From Incurvaria masculella (taxonomy: Eukaryota; Arthropoda; Insecta; Lepidoptera; Incurvariidae), in assembly GCA_946894095.1 (NCBI GenBank), contig OX335657.1:2666001-2730000 (forward strand): a stretch of DNA of 64,000 nucleotides, written 5' to 3'. The notes under the pieces are model-generated. The model saw nothing but the letters and a program-made list of their open reading frames with translations, searched no databases and was not told the DNA's origin. Both the position numbers and the translations under genes were made by a program. Within the stretch, counting starts at the first letter, position 1; every line of letters starts with the position of its first letter. Positions 53,201 to 62,845 of the stretch are shown piece by piece.

Positions 53201-54485
53201 GCTCATATCTGAAATCACAACACAAACATGGTTAAGTTGCCGACTGATCTAAGTACCTACTCAAAGGTCCTCTTTTGAATATTGTTGTCATAATTTTGTA
53301 TCGTGAGGATTTTTTTTCATGGAACCGGCCATTTATAGCAAGTACCACACCTACTGACCACAGGTGCCATGCCAAGACCTAGTTTCGTATTGAGCAAGGC
53401 TACATTGAAATGTTTCATTGTCACTTTGACAATCTTTCATCCAATACGATGGTACTAGACTGAGGGGGCTTAGCCCTATTAAGTGGTTAGGGTTCTGAAC
53501 CATGGAGTGAACAGCATTCTTAACAAAAATGTATATTTCAATAATTTTACATTAATTACTAAAAATGTCACTATTATATATACATACATATACATATTTA
53601 TATAAATTAAAGTATGCTGTGATCAATCTGTATGGAACTTTTATCGTCTGTCTACTCCTCCGGAAGACATGTGATGATATGTAGGTATTACCTCTATTAA
53701 ATAAAAAGTTAAACTTCAAACCGTCTATCCCATGCGGTGATAAGTCCCTTTGTGCATTGGGCGAACGAGATCGATCCCTCATGTGCCCGTCTTGCCGATC
53801 TCTGTCATTCCGGGAGCCACCCGGGCCTCGCTCTCCCTCGCTTCTATACTTATCCTTGTGGTCCCGGTGGGGCCTAGAATCATGATCGGATCTGGATCGA
53901 GACGACCCTGGCAATGTAAAAACACTGGCAAGGATAAATAACAGATTATTAAAAAGTGTGCAGCAAGAGGCCTGAGGTCTCTAACAATCATCTAGTTGAC
54001 ATTGAAAGCACAGAAGAAACCAATTCTGTCAAATATGCAAACAGTCTATCGTGCCATTTGTTAAACAATTATGATATGACCAGGTTTTGTTTTTATGAAT
54101 GAGCTAAGTTAAGTGAGCGTAGTTTTTAAACGGGGTGATTAATATCATTTGTATGAAAATATAATATTATGAATAACATTTAATCATTTTAACGCATTAT
54201 TAATTTACCAGATTCGCTTTCCCAATGATGTTTTCGGAATGTGTGTAATCAGTCATATCATTTGTAAAGAAACGCTTTGTTTATTTGGCCCCGATTCGGG
54301 TATCGAATCAGCAAACAAAATGTGTGCGGCGGGCATTGGTTTGTATAGTTATTCTTGGTTTTTTAGAACGAGAACAAAGATAACAATCGATTTTCCTCAA
54401 ATCTGTCAAGATTATTATGCATACGAAAAAACATTGGGGAAATTGGGTAAATACCTGAATGTGGGCGTGAATCACGGCTACTCAT
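50229..54485 (-). CDS. PCNP: PEST proteolytic signal-containing nuclear protein, 5 exons
   Basis: PCNP is a small nuclear protein linked to ubiquitination and cell-cycle control; its biochemical activity is not established. Exons (minus): 54485-54455, 53907-53722, 53208-53102, 52377-52229 and 50403-50229. They sum to 648 bases, exactly 215 codons plus stop, with GT/AG at every junction. The signature is clear: RISKISIGF (family KISKFGF), an [17 protein letters not shown] acidic patch, [11 protein letters not shown], then [11 protein letters not shown] and KHGF. Human PCNP is 178 residues. The extra length is an N-terminal Ser/Arg/Asp-rich segment (about residues 1-75, with DRSRSP) and a Pro7 run. 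The first exon is only 31 bases, and the ATG ([10 protein letters not shown]) is the only in-frame one before the splice. It is head to head with CDK5RAP1. Confidence 0.92.
50478..50590. repeat. 110-bp MITE with TATTCAGA ends
   Basis: GTATTCAGAATGGGCGGAC at the left and CTCTCTGAATACGA at the right flank AACTTTAATCCGCCGGACTA. An inverted copy sits at 58058-58165 in CDK5RAP1. It lies in PCNP intron 4. Intron 4 otherwise holds AT-rich sequence and the repeat at 51557. Confidence 0.72.
51557..51843 (-). repeat. CCGGCCAAGTGCGAGTCGG-family repeat, minus
   Basis: TTTTTAGGGTTCCGTACCC at the left and CGTGTGCGAGTCCGACTTGC at the right. Complete but diverged at the head. PCNP intron 4. Confidence 0.83.
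53308..53520 (-). repeat. Old SINE copy, PCNP intron 2
   Basis: GGTGCCATGCCAAGACCTAG, CAAGGCTACATTGAAATG and ATCCAATACGATGGTACTAG follow the body in inverse with many changes. Confidence 0.55.
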
Positions 54486-55044
54486 GTTCGCAACCAACCT
54501 TTTGATCGCATTCAAATTAATCGAGCCTATTCGGTATACCAAAAAACCAAAAAACAAGCGTCCACAGCGTAGCAGACACAGATTAATAAATAAATGCATA
54601 GAATATTTTATGACTGTGTTCGGGCAACGTGTGGATCAAAATCCACGCGCCAGTTGCAAACTTTCTTTTGTGAATGGTTTTTTGTGGCGTAATAAGAAAT
54701 TTTCAATCAGAAGGAGCAATAAATGGCGTTTTGGCTAGAATGATAGTTACCATGTAACATCGACGAGAAGCACCCTATACGGTGGGGCGAGATAGAATCA
54801 TCTTTGCCCGAACACAATTGGATATTCTGTGTTCTTTATTCTTGCAAAATTGCCCTGAAGGCTGCATAGCGAAAGCTTTTGCCTGTCCATTGGATAAACA
54901 AACAAAAAAAAAAGCAAAATTGCCATAAATAATCTGTGGTATCTATTCTTTTGAGGTTATATTTTTTTTAAGTTAGACGATAAGAAAACATTAGGAATTT
55001 CCAGGAAAAACTACTTTTAAGTAACACGTAGAAAATAATAGACA
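54486..55044. promoter_or_regulatory. Shared 5' region of PCNP and CDK5RAP1
   Basis: The two start codons face away from each other across 559 bases, so both promoters and 5' UTRs must fit here unless there are upstream exons. I see no TATA box in a convincing position. There is an inverted GTGTGGATCAAAATCCACGC at about 54630-54650. A bidirectional promoter is likely but not demonstrated. Confidence 0.5.
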
Positions 55045-58000
55045 ATGCTGGTGTTCAAAAAGATGAGTCGTGCTATTTCATCTTTTGGCGAGCTGCGACA
55101 ATACTCTACCAGAACCTTTCCACCACATATCGCAAGAGATAGGGCTAAGAATGGACCAAGTCTCAGAGACTTCATAGTGCCTACAGTGACCCATCCAATT
55201 CAACGCGCAGCTACTGTACCTTACCTTATTGAAAGTTCACCTTCGAGGAAACAGAAGGTATACTTTGATGTGTACGGTTGCCAGATGAATGTGAACGACA
55301 CTGAAATCGTCTGGTCTATTCTGAAAGATGAAGGTTTCGAAATGACAAAGGTGCAAGACGAAGCGGATGTGTTCCTTGTTATGACATGTTCCATTCGGGA
55401 GGGCGCCGAGAGTAAGATCTGGCGGCGGCTAGACCATCTGCGCGCGTACAAGAGGAAGCGGGCAGCTTCCGTAAACCGAGGACATTCCGTCAAAATTGGT
55501 ATCCTGGGATGCATGGCTGAGAGGCTGAAGGAAAAATTGATTGAGAAAGAAAAAAGTGTCGATATTGGTAGGATTTTTCAATTTAATTTTAAAATAGCTT
55601 TAGTTGGCCCTTTGGTGTGGGTCGTTCTGTCGCAACAATGAATGGAATGGCTCCTTTATTCAGAAGCATGTTTCTTAAGGGTCTTAGGGTCCCCTTATCA
55701 CACCGCCAGAAACCAAACTGCCAAAAATAGTACCTCCATCATAGCTTCATAATTTTAAGCTGCAGCCTCAAAATTGTCCTTTTCGTTGATTATCCACTAA
55801 GGTCTGATTTTTCAATCCTCAGATAGTACTTATCGGACTGATAGTACAAATTCACGTTAGTCAAAAGACGTATAGTAATTGCAATAGAATTATATATTCT
55901 ATCACAATTATCCGACTATAATTTGACAAATAATCATATGGACTTACTATTTCTATGGATAAGCAGAAGCATAAATAAATTCGTCAAATAGTTAGGTATC
56001 TGGCTGTTTATCTGACTATTGAATAGATTAACTAGTTCAACCATAGATTGAACTAGTTAATCTATGGTTTACGTAATTTTTCGCTCTTAGGGCCGAGTGC
56101 ACAACGCCTCGTAAAATGTTATCCGTTACTGATTACATTTGGCGATGATGTGACAGCTAATCGCCCATCATATGAATTTGAGTTGCACGTAACATATTTT
56201 CGGCAAAGTTAGCTTGCCAGCCGTCAGACCACGAATAGTCCCTCGAAACAATCGGCAAAAATGTTTGCTGCATGGCAACTCTCAGCACCGCCTGAGCTGA
56301 CATAGTACTGTCCTTCTTCCACAATATATTATCAGAAAGAGACAGGCACAATTGAAGCACCATCTAGCATCAATCATTAGTACTAACAAACAAAACAGTT
56401 GCTCTTGGAGCCGCGGGGTGGCGCTACTAGCGCCCAAGATGTCGGCTTGCTATCAGCTGTTGGTAGCACCACAGATTACATAGATATGGCGCCGAAATTT
56501 TTTATCTGTGGAACCGGGTGGCACGCTAATAATTATGAAAAACAAAGCATTGTATTTTATTAATGGCAACGTTTGCCTATTATTTAAGGTCCAATAAGCC
56601 TGCAAAAATGAAAAAATAGTGACTTTTGATTCTTTGAATTATTATTTGACCGTGATTTTGACGGTGATCAATGGGTCGGGAGTGATTACGATTAGAGGTT
56701 AACATCAGCAAAAAACGTAATGTTTAAGTTCCGTGCAACGCAAAATTTGCCTGATCAGGCCTCAATCATACGTTGACGGTGATGTTGACGAGCATGATGG
56801 TACGTGCAACCAGCCCTTAGCAAATAGGTATGTGTTCAGGAGGTGTTGGGGTCGATTCTTTTTCAAAATGGGAGCAATTGCATACCATTCTTTGAAATTG
56901 GTAGAAATACAGTGTTTTAATAATGTCTCAGGAGCTGCAATTCCCTTCCCCCCTGTATTCGCACCTGCTCAGCCTATCACTCAGAAAAGCAAAAGCGAGT
57001 TAGTCACAGATGAAACTAAGACGCTCTCACCTGACGTCATCATCAAATGTTATGTTAGTGTCGTCACTCTAATTGGAATAATTATAAATGGACAATACTA
57101 GGGTGACTCGTGGCTGTCATTTCATGAGTACGAAAGCGTTGTGACTCGCCGGCGAGTCACCGGTGACCTACAGGTGAGAATCTCATTAGTAGACCCCCCA
57201 GAGATCTGTGGTGTAGGCTACCTGTACTTACTAGGTGGTAGCGTTAAGCTTGCTCAAGTTGGTACCATTGCATTGAATCAATGAGGATCATAGCGCCACT
57301 GAGCAATGAAATTTAAACGAGCTAAATATAGGGAAGGTCCTGGTATCGCACCTAGTTTTTTCTGGAGTGTGGTGTCATGGGCTAATATGACAGTAGGTGT
57401 GATATCAGCCATTCACGTCCATAATAATTAAAGATTTACCTCTGTTTTTAGTTGCGGGGCCAGACAGTTACCGCGATCTGCCCCGCCTGCTGGCCGTCAC
57501 GGAGAGCGGGCAGGCGGGTGTCAACGTGCTGCTGTCGCTCGACGAGACGTACGCCGATGTGGTCCCGGTGCGCCTTAACGAGGACGCCGTCACGGCCTTC
57601 GTGTGAGAACCCGCTTCTTGTACCCTCATGGAATTATTCAGACAAGTAATAGTTGAACCTAATTGTTCGTAGGAAAATGTCATCTTTTTGAGAAGCTTTT
57701 CCTCTCTTAAACTTCAACGACAATGGATCTGACCATTGACTTTCCAACATGCTGTTTCAATGCAAGTTACATTCGGCTAGTTCTGATCCCTAGGGTTTTT
57801 GATAGAAAAGAGTTTTGTTTTGATAATATTTTACCTATATATACATATGTGTATAAGCCGCGGCAATTAATAATAGATTCTATAATGGTGACTTGTACTT
57901 TGAAAGACAATAGGTATCGTCAGCAGAACAGGTTATCATATTGTGACTTTCTAGTTACAATCATAAAACCTAATAATTTGATAATATTTGAAAAGAGTTA

Positions 58001-60045
58001 AATTAAATATTTTTTTAGGTACTTGGATAGGGGGGATAAATAAAACACTAACAGTCATATTCAGAGAGCATCTGTCAAAACTTAGTACGAGATTAGCAAT
58101 AGACTAACCATAAAAAACCGGTTAAGTCCGGCGGATTAAAGTTAGTCGGCCCACTCTGAATACAGCTGCTACAGTATCTTTAAAAAAAAATTTATTTTTC
58201 TAGTAGAGCGTGAGTGAGATGGTGCAAGTTTGGTTGCCATTTAAGTATCTATTCTTTATTGGCGCGACTTTACCTATTATTGTCTACTGCTGGATAATTT
58301 TTAAATCTTCATCAACATAAGGATTCAAGATCTTTTTTAATCTACTGTTGTTCTGAAACGGATGTTTGAATATAAGATTTAAAAAAAAACATTACAAATA
58401 ATAAAAACATCCTAAACATTTTCTTGTTTAAAATGGGGTTTTAATCTCAGTGTAACTGTGCAATGGTGCAAATCTAAAATGTGTCACTCCAATTTTAGTT
58501 CAATTATGCGCGGCTGCGACAACATGTGCACATATTGCATCGTGCCATTCACTCGCGGCCGCGAGCGCTCCCGTCCCGTCGCATCCATCGTGGAAGAGGT
58601 CCGGCTGCTCTCACAGCAGGGCGTCAGGGAGGTCACCCTGCTCGGCCAGAACGTCAACAGCTACAGGGACTTATCCGAGGTCACGGTGCCTACGGAGACC
58701 CAATTGGTGGACGGCTTCCGAACGGTGTACAAGAAGAGGAAGGGGGGGCTGAGGTTCGCCGACCTGCTGGACAGGGTGTCGAGCGTGGACCCTGAGATGA
58801 GGGTGCGGTTTACGTCGCCGCACCCAAAGGATTTTCCCGATGAGGTAGGCAGTATTTTGCAGTTTACAAGTGACAACGATTAAGAGTAAAATCACACCTT
58901 TTATTTTTGTATCGACATGGATAGCTTATACCAAACCGGCCGTTATGATATTAGCTTAACACACCACGTGTGAACCATGCCATGCCAAAATCTACCTTAT
59001 ATTGCTCAGTATTGAGCGGCTCGTAGCCTAGTGGCACAGGGACTGGCCTAGCGTACCAGAGACCTGGGTTCAATACCGACATGCACCACTGTCTTTCTCT
59101 TTCCGAGTTCGATAAGTGCATTTCGTTACGAATGCGAGCTGCTCCATGGTTCGGAATCCATGTAAAACTGTAGGTCCCCTTCCCCTACTAGGTGGTAGGG
59201 TTTATGCCCGCCCGGGTTGGTACCATCGCATTGGATGAAAAGATGGTCGAAGCGGCAATGAAAAATTGTCCGTGTTTTCCATCCAGTTTAATGTAGCCGT
59301 GCTCATAAAGGGAAGGTCCTGGCATGGCACCAAATTCCTTCGGGAATGAGGTGTATTGGGCTAATATCATAACGGTAGTTGTGTGGTATTAGCCATCCAT
59401 GTCAGGTCGCATAAAAAAAAAAAAAGTTAGTCAGTCAGTCAGCGTCTTTGCGTCCACTGCTGGACATAGCCTCTCCAATTTTTCTCCAGTCATCCCGGCC
59501 CTCAGCAGTACGGAACCACTGCTTTCCGCCGAGACACTTGATGTCGTCGTCCCACCTGGCGGGCGGTCTTTCCACACTGCGTTTTCCTGTCCACGGGCGC
59601 CAGTGTAGGACATTTTCTTTTTTTTTATTTATTTAATTTATAGTGCTCGGCTACATTGAACTGGATGGAAAATACGGAACATCGTTCATTCAATGCGATG
59701 GTACTTACCAGGATGGGATCGATCCCCACCATCAACCATGCCAGCCTCGACTCTTGAAAACGGTTATCCAACAAGAACCCACCCGGGTTCAGAGGCGCTT
59801 CACCGAGCTTATCGAATCGCAAGGCGTCGCGCCACCGGGCCACCGAGGGCCCTCCTGCGGGAGCGTACTTGAGCGAGCGGTTGCTCAGGTGCTGCAGCTG
59901 ATATCGGAGCGTGCCAACGTGTGCGGCATGCTGCACCTGCCGGCGCAGTCGGGCAGCAGCGCCGTGCTGGAGCGCATGCGCCGCGGGTACACGCGGGAGG
60001 CGTACCTCGCGCTCGTCGACCGCGTGCGGGACCTCGTGCCGGGCG
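55045..60045 (+). CDS. CDK5RAP1: CDK5RAP1 mitochondrial tRNA methylthiotransferase, 5' part
   Basis: CDK5RAP1 is a radical-SAM enzyme that converts i6A37 to ms2i6A in mitochondrial tRNAs, using two 4Fe-4S clusters. Exons seen: 55045-55567, 57452-57602, 58499-58844, 59889-60045 (392 codons and one base). All joins are GT/AG and restore family blocks, for example [19 protein letters not shown] and [13 protein letters not shown]. The N-terminal UPF0004 domain has its three cluster cysteines: C79 (YGCQMN), C115 (TCSIRE) and C156 (GCMAE). The radical-SAM triad is C231, C235 and C238 (CDNMCTYC). The first 30 residues are basic and Ser-rich with few acids, fitting a mitochondrial presequence; M7 is an alternative start. 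Family length is about 550-600, so the rest of the SAM domain and the TRAM domain must lie beyond the window, after a large LTR-type insertion in intron 4. Confidence 0.94.
56025..56063. repeat. Perfect 16-bp stem hairpin
   Basis: AGATTAACTAGTTCAA, a 7-base loop, then its exact inverse. CDK5RAP1 intron 1. Possibly a remnant of a small palindromic element. Confidence 0.75.
56088..56821. repeat. 730-bp TIR element, CDK5RAP1 intron 1
   Basis: CTTAGGGCCGAGTGCACAACG at the left and CGTGCAACCAGCCCTTAG at the right are imperfect inverted ends. The latter resembles those of the GGTTGCACGAA MITEs. There is no coding content. Confidence 0.55.
57220..57432 (+). repeat. Diverged SINE body, CDK5RAP1 intron 1
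   Basis: TACTTACTAGGTGGTAGCGT to GATATCAGCCATTCACGTCC. It ends about 20 bases before the exon 2 acceptor, so its 3' end forms part of the pyrimidine/branch-point region of that splice site. Confidence 0.65.
58058..58165. repeat. MITE with TATTCAGA ends, inverted copy
   Basis: CATATTCAGAGAGCATCTGT at the left and CCACTCTGAATACAGCTG at the right. It is the inverse of 50478-50590. CDK5RAP1 intron 2. Confidence 0.72.
58915..59012 (-). repeat. SINE tail fragment, minus
   Basis: CGACATGGATAGCTTATACC to CTACCTTATATTGCTCAG is a truncated tail, directly abutting the next SINE in the opposite orientation. Confidence 0.6.
59015..59423 (+). repeat. tRNA-Ala-headed SINE, complete, CDK5RAP1 intron 3
   Basis: Very close to the copy at 32034: head GAGCGGCTCGTAGCCTAGTG, B box GGGTTCAATACC, and tail GGTCGCATAAAAAAAAAA. 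An A run of 13 indicates a fairly recent copy. Confidence 0.87.
59430..59610 (-). mobile_element. LINE ORF2 C-terminus with (GTCA)n tail
   Basis: Minus-strand reading gives [35 protein letters not shown] and a stop in the GACTGACTGAC tail. RWDDDI...WRKIG...AM is a conserved C-terminal pattern of a non-LTR element common in insects, possibly RTE-related. Only the last 55 codons remain. Confidence 0.68.
59629..59850 (-). repeat. SINE with 5S-type head next to exon 4 acceptor
   Basis: CGGCTACATTGAACTGGATG and CATTCAATGCGATGGTACTT are body; the rest (to CGCGCCACCGGGCCACCGAG at 59829-59848) is a head whose 5' end matches the TGGCCCAGTGGCGCGAC start of the 5S-headed copies but whose middle is diverged. 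It ends about 40 bases before exon 4 of CDK5RAP1. Confidence 0.68.
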
Positions 60046-60249
60046 GTGAGTGGACCCGGTACTTGCAAATATGTTTATTTATTTATTTATTAGGAGAAAT
60101 CACAGAGTCAGGTCCATGCAACAATCGCAAAAAACACACAAAAATAAACACAAAACTTGCATCTACTACGAAATCTCACTGAAACACATTGGAGTATTAA
60201 CAAAATATAGGTGTTAAACACAAAACGTAAATAATAAGCCATTGTATAT

Positions 60250-61251
60250 TGTGACGTTCGACCGGACACCCTCGCTTTTGCGGCGGCTCCGTCCGCGTCA
60301 TCACGCGCCACCACTCCAAATTAAATGTAGAATAGGTGTACCCTTAGGGGGTAGCCGAGCCAAGTACTACCAGGGACGGGGAAAAAGAATACGACCAATT
60401 TTAGCTAGAATAAAGGCGGACGTTTATTATAAAGAAAAAATAAACAAAATGCTCGAGCGGTACGTAAATGGTTTGCAGTTAGAAAGTCTGTCGTTGAGGC
60501 CTCCGTTAAGGGTAGAAAAACTTGGTGGTTGGTTCACTCAGTGGTGGACCACGTCGGTGCGCAGCATGGTGGGTGCGGCGCGCGGGCGTCGGCTCAGAGC
60601 AGCGGCGCCAGCGTGTCGGCCGCGTCGTCAACGCCGGCCGACGGCGTGGCGGCGTGGCTCAGCGCTGCTCGGCGCGGGGCGCATCGGCGCGGCTGCGCGG
60701 ATGGCCGGCCAGCGTGCTCGGCTACCTCGCCGCGTCGCTGTCGGCGACGGCGACCCATCGGCGAGTCGTATCTCGGGTGAACGGAAGACATAACTGGGGC
60801 CCACTTAGTGAGCCCCGCAGGAACCGCTGAAGTCAATTTCGTAACACTTAGACGGGCGCTCACAATAAAATGAGGCGTGGGCGCCGTAAAATGGTTACAG
60901 GGTGCTTGAGGAGCTAAAATAAAGCCAGGTCAATAGCGACCAAGGAGGAAATGAGTTTAATTAAATGAACAGGGCTGTGAGCAATCGCTAAGAGGTATTA
61001 AATTGAAGTTGGGTTACCGGTAGGTGGACCGCGGTTTGTAGAGGTGCGCTCTTTGCGAAGGCTGCTGGTAAAGTGGGCGACCCAAAATGGTCGCCGCACT
61101 ACGAAATTATCATTTTCGTTTCTCTTTTTTTCTGAGGGTAAGGAAGATTTTAATTAGGTAAAACCACGGAGGGAGCAAGGCGATTGGATTAGCCTTGGCC
61201 AAGGAGCTATGAACACTGTAGTGGCTTACCAAAAATCCACTACGTGACACA
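60250..61251 (-). mobile_element. 1-kb LTR of an LTR retrotransposon
   Basis: On the minus strand it starts TGTGTCACGTAGTGG (61251) and ends CGAACGTCACA (60250), so it has TG...CA ends with short inverted repeats. Directly before the start, minus strand, is CTCGAGAGGGGGGGTT, a good polypurine tract. No TGG-type primer site follows the other way. So it is read as the 3' LTR of a minus-strand element. An AATAAA (minus) lies near 60425. A GC-rich core (60545-60770) contains long spurious frames. The partner LTR is outside the window. Confidence 0.65.
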
Positions 61252-61559
61252 ACCCCCCCTCTCGAGGAAAGAGGACGACGAGCCGTCCGACCTGTCGCCC
61301 TCGACAGACCGAGTCCTCGAGAGTAAGCCAAGGCTAATCAGGCACAGGTGAAGCCTGAATGAAATGGGTAAGTGAACAAGGTCGGGTGGGACACAAATAA
61401 AAAAACAACAATCTTAAACTACGGGCTACCTACTGGAATAAATGCAGTAAAAAAAAAAAAAGGACAGACCAAAAAAAAAACAAAATAGATACTCCTTCAC
61501 GCAAAAGGAACACAAATAAGGCTCTACAACTTAAATTAAAAAGACGTGTTGGCTTGTTT

Positions 61560-61930
61560 ATTTATTGTAGGAGTTCCCGTATTCTTCTAACAGAATACGG
61601 TGCCGCTCCTGTAAGGTACAAAAGAAAAGTACAGCACAAAAAAAAAATGGCTCATACAGGCTTAGATTTTTTTCATTAGGAGTTAGACTAAATCGTCCTT
61701 ACCGCTCCTGTGAGGTACAAAAGACGAAGTATAGCACTTAAACATGGCTCATACAGGCTTAGATTTTTTTCATTAGGAGTTAGACTAAATCGTCCTTACC
61801 GCTCCTGTGAGGTAAAACGACGAAGTATAATGGGTGCGACCGCAACCGGCTCGCACAACAAGTAAGTTGGCTTCTTTAGTTAGCAGTAGGAGTTGGACCA
61901 TACAGTGTCGTTACCGCTCCTTTAAGGCAC
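61560..61930. repeat. Direct repeats of about 92 bp in the LTR element
   Basis: ACCGCTCCTGTGAGGTA recurs at about 61690 and 61797, with weaker copies at 61601 and 61913. The block ATGGCTCATACAGGCTTAGA with TTAGGAGTTAGACTAAATCG is duplicated almost exactly at 61648-61704 and 61744-61800. Confidence 0.8.
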
Positions 61931-62682
61931 CCAATGAGCGGCTAGCGATCATGCCCTGAGCTTGAGGAGTTCAGGACACCCTTAACCTAGAACTAACCGC
62001 TTGGTGCTACGCACATGCCTAAACTACGGGACAACACATTATTTACAAGACCTGCTCTCGCGCCCTAACATGCATTATCTTTCGCTCGCCTCTAACATTC
62101 CAAGTCTGGTCATCCTACAGCGGAAGATCAGACATCACCTTGCAGTGGCCGTCCAGACCCTCGAAAGCGCGAGCCGGACGACCGGTGCGGGAGCGGGCCG
62201 CTCCAGACGACGTCACTAAAACTAACACAAATCAAATAAATTAACCACTGACGGCACCCCGCAGCATGGCTGGCGAGGTGACGTCGGGGAACCTACAAGT
62301 AAAAAAAACAAAACGACACTACAGTCCAGTAGGTACCCGGCAACTAAGTACTAACTTTATCAAAACAACAAACTAAATAAATCAACAAAACCAAACACGG
62401 TCCGCTTTACGAAGGGAACCGGTATAGGGATTAAATAGCCCAATAACGAGGTGAGAGAGGGACATAGGTAACTCTCCATAAAGAAAAATTAAAAAAAATC
62501 AAAAGCTTAACTTTAAGGACTTAACGACCTACTTACTACTACTTGGGCCTAGGTAGTGGTATTGGAGGCACAGTCTAGGTCTGCCGGTCTGGCATGATAC
62601 CGTTAGAAAACAGGACGCGTGTTCAAACTGCCTATGTTGCGAGAAAAAAAAATTAAAAAAATGAAAAAAAAAAAATACTTTG

Positions 62683-62845
62683 AAAGGATTCACAGCCCAT
62701 GAAGTGGATGAAGGAGGTTCAGGCCCAGTGCAGCGGAAGCCTTATTGCGAAAAAAAAAAATAAAGTAAAAAAACATTAAAGGAATCCACAATCCATGAAG
62801 TGGATGAAGGAGGGTCAGGCCCAGCGCAGCGATGAGCTAACATAA
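62683..62845. repeat. Direct repeats of about 95 bp in the LTR element
   Basis: CATGAAGTGGATGAAGGAGG with TCAGGCCCAG and GCAGCG occurs at about 62697 and again at about 62794, separated by A-rich sequence. Confidence 0.8.

Noticed and set aside
60242..60793. 183-codon Arg/Ala-rich frame at the right end
   Set aside because: It lies across the LTR boundary and a GC-rich LTR core; several overlapping frames are open at once, as expected of composition, and none has a recognisable domain.
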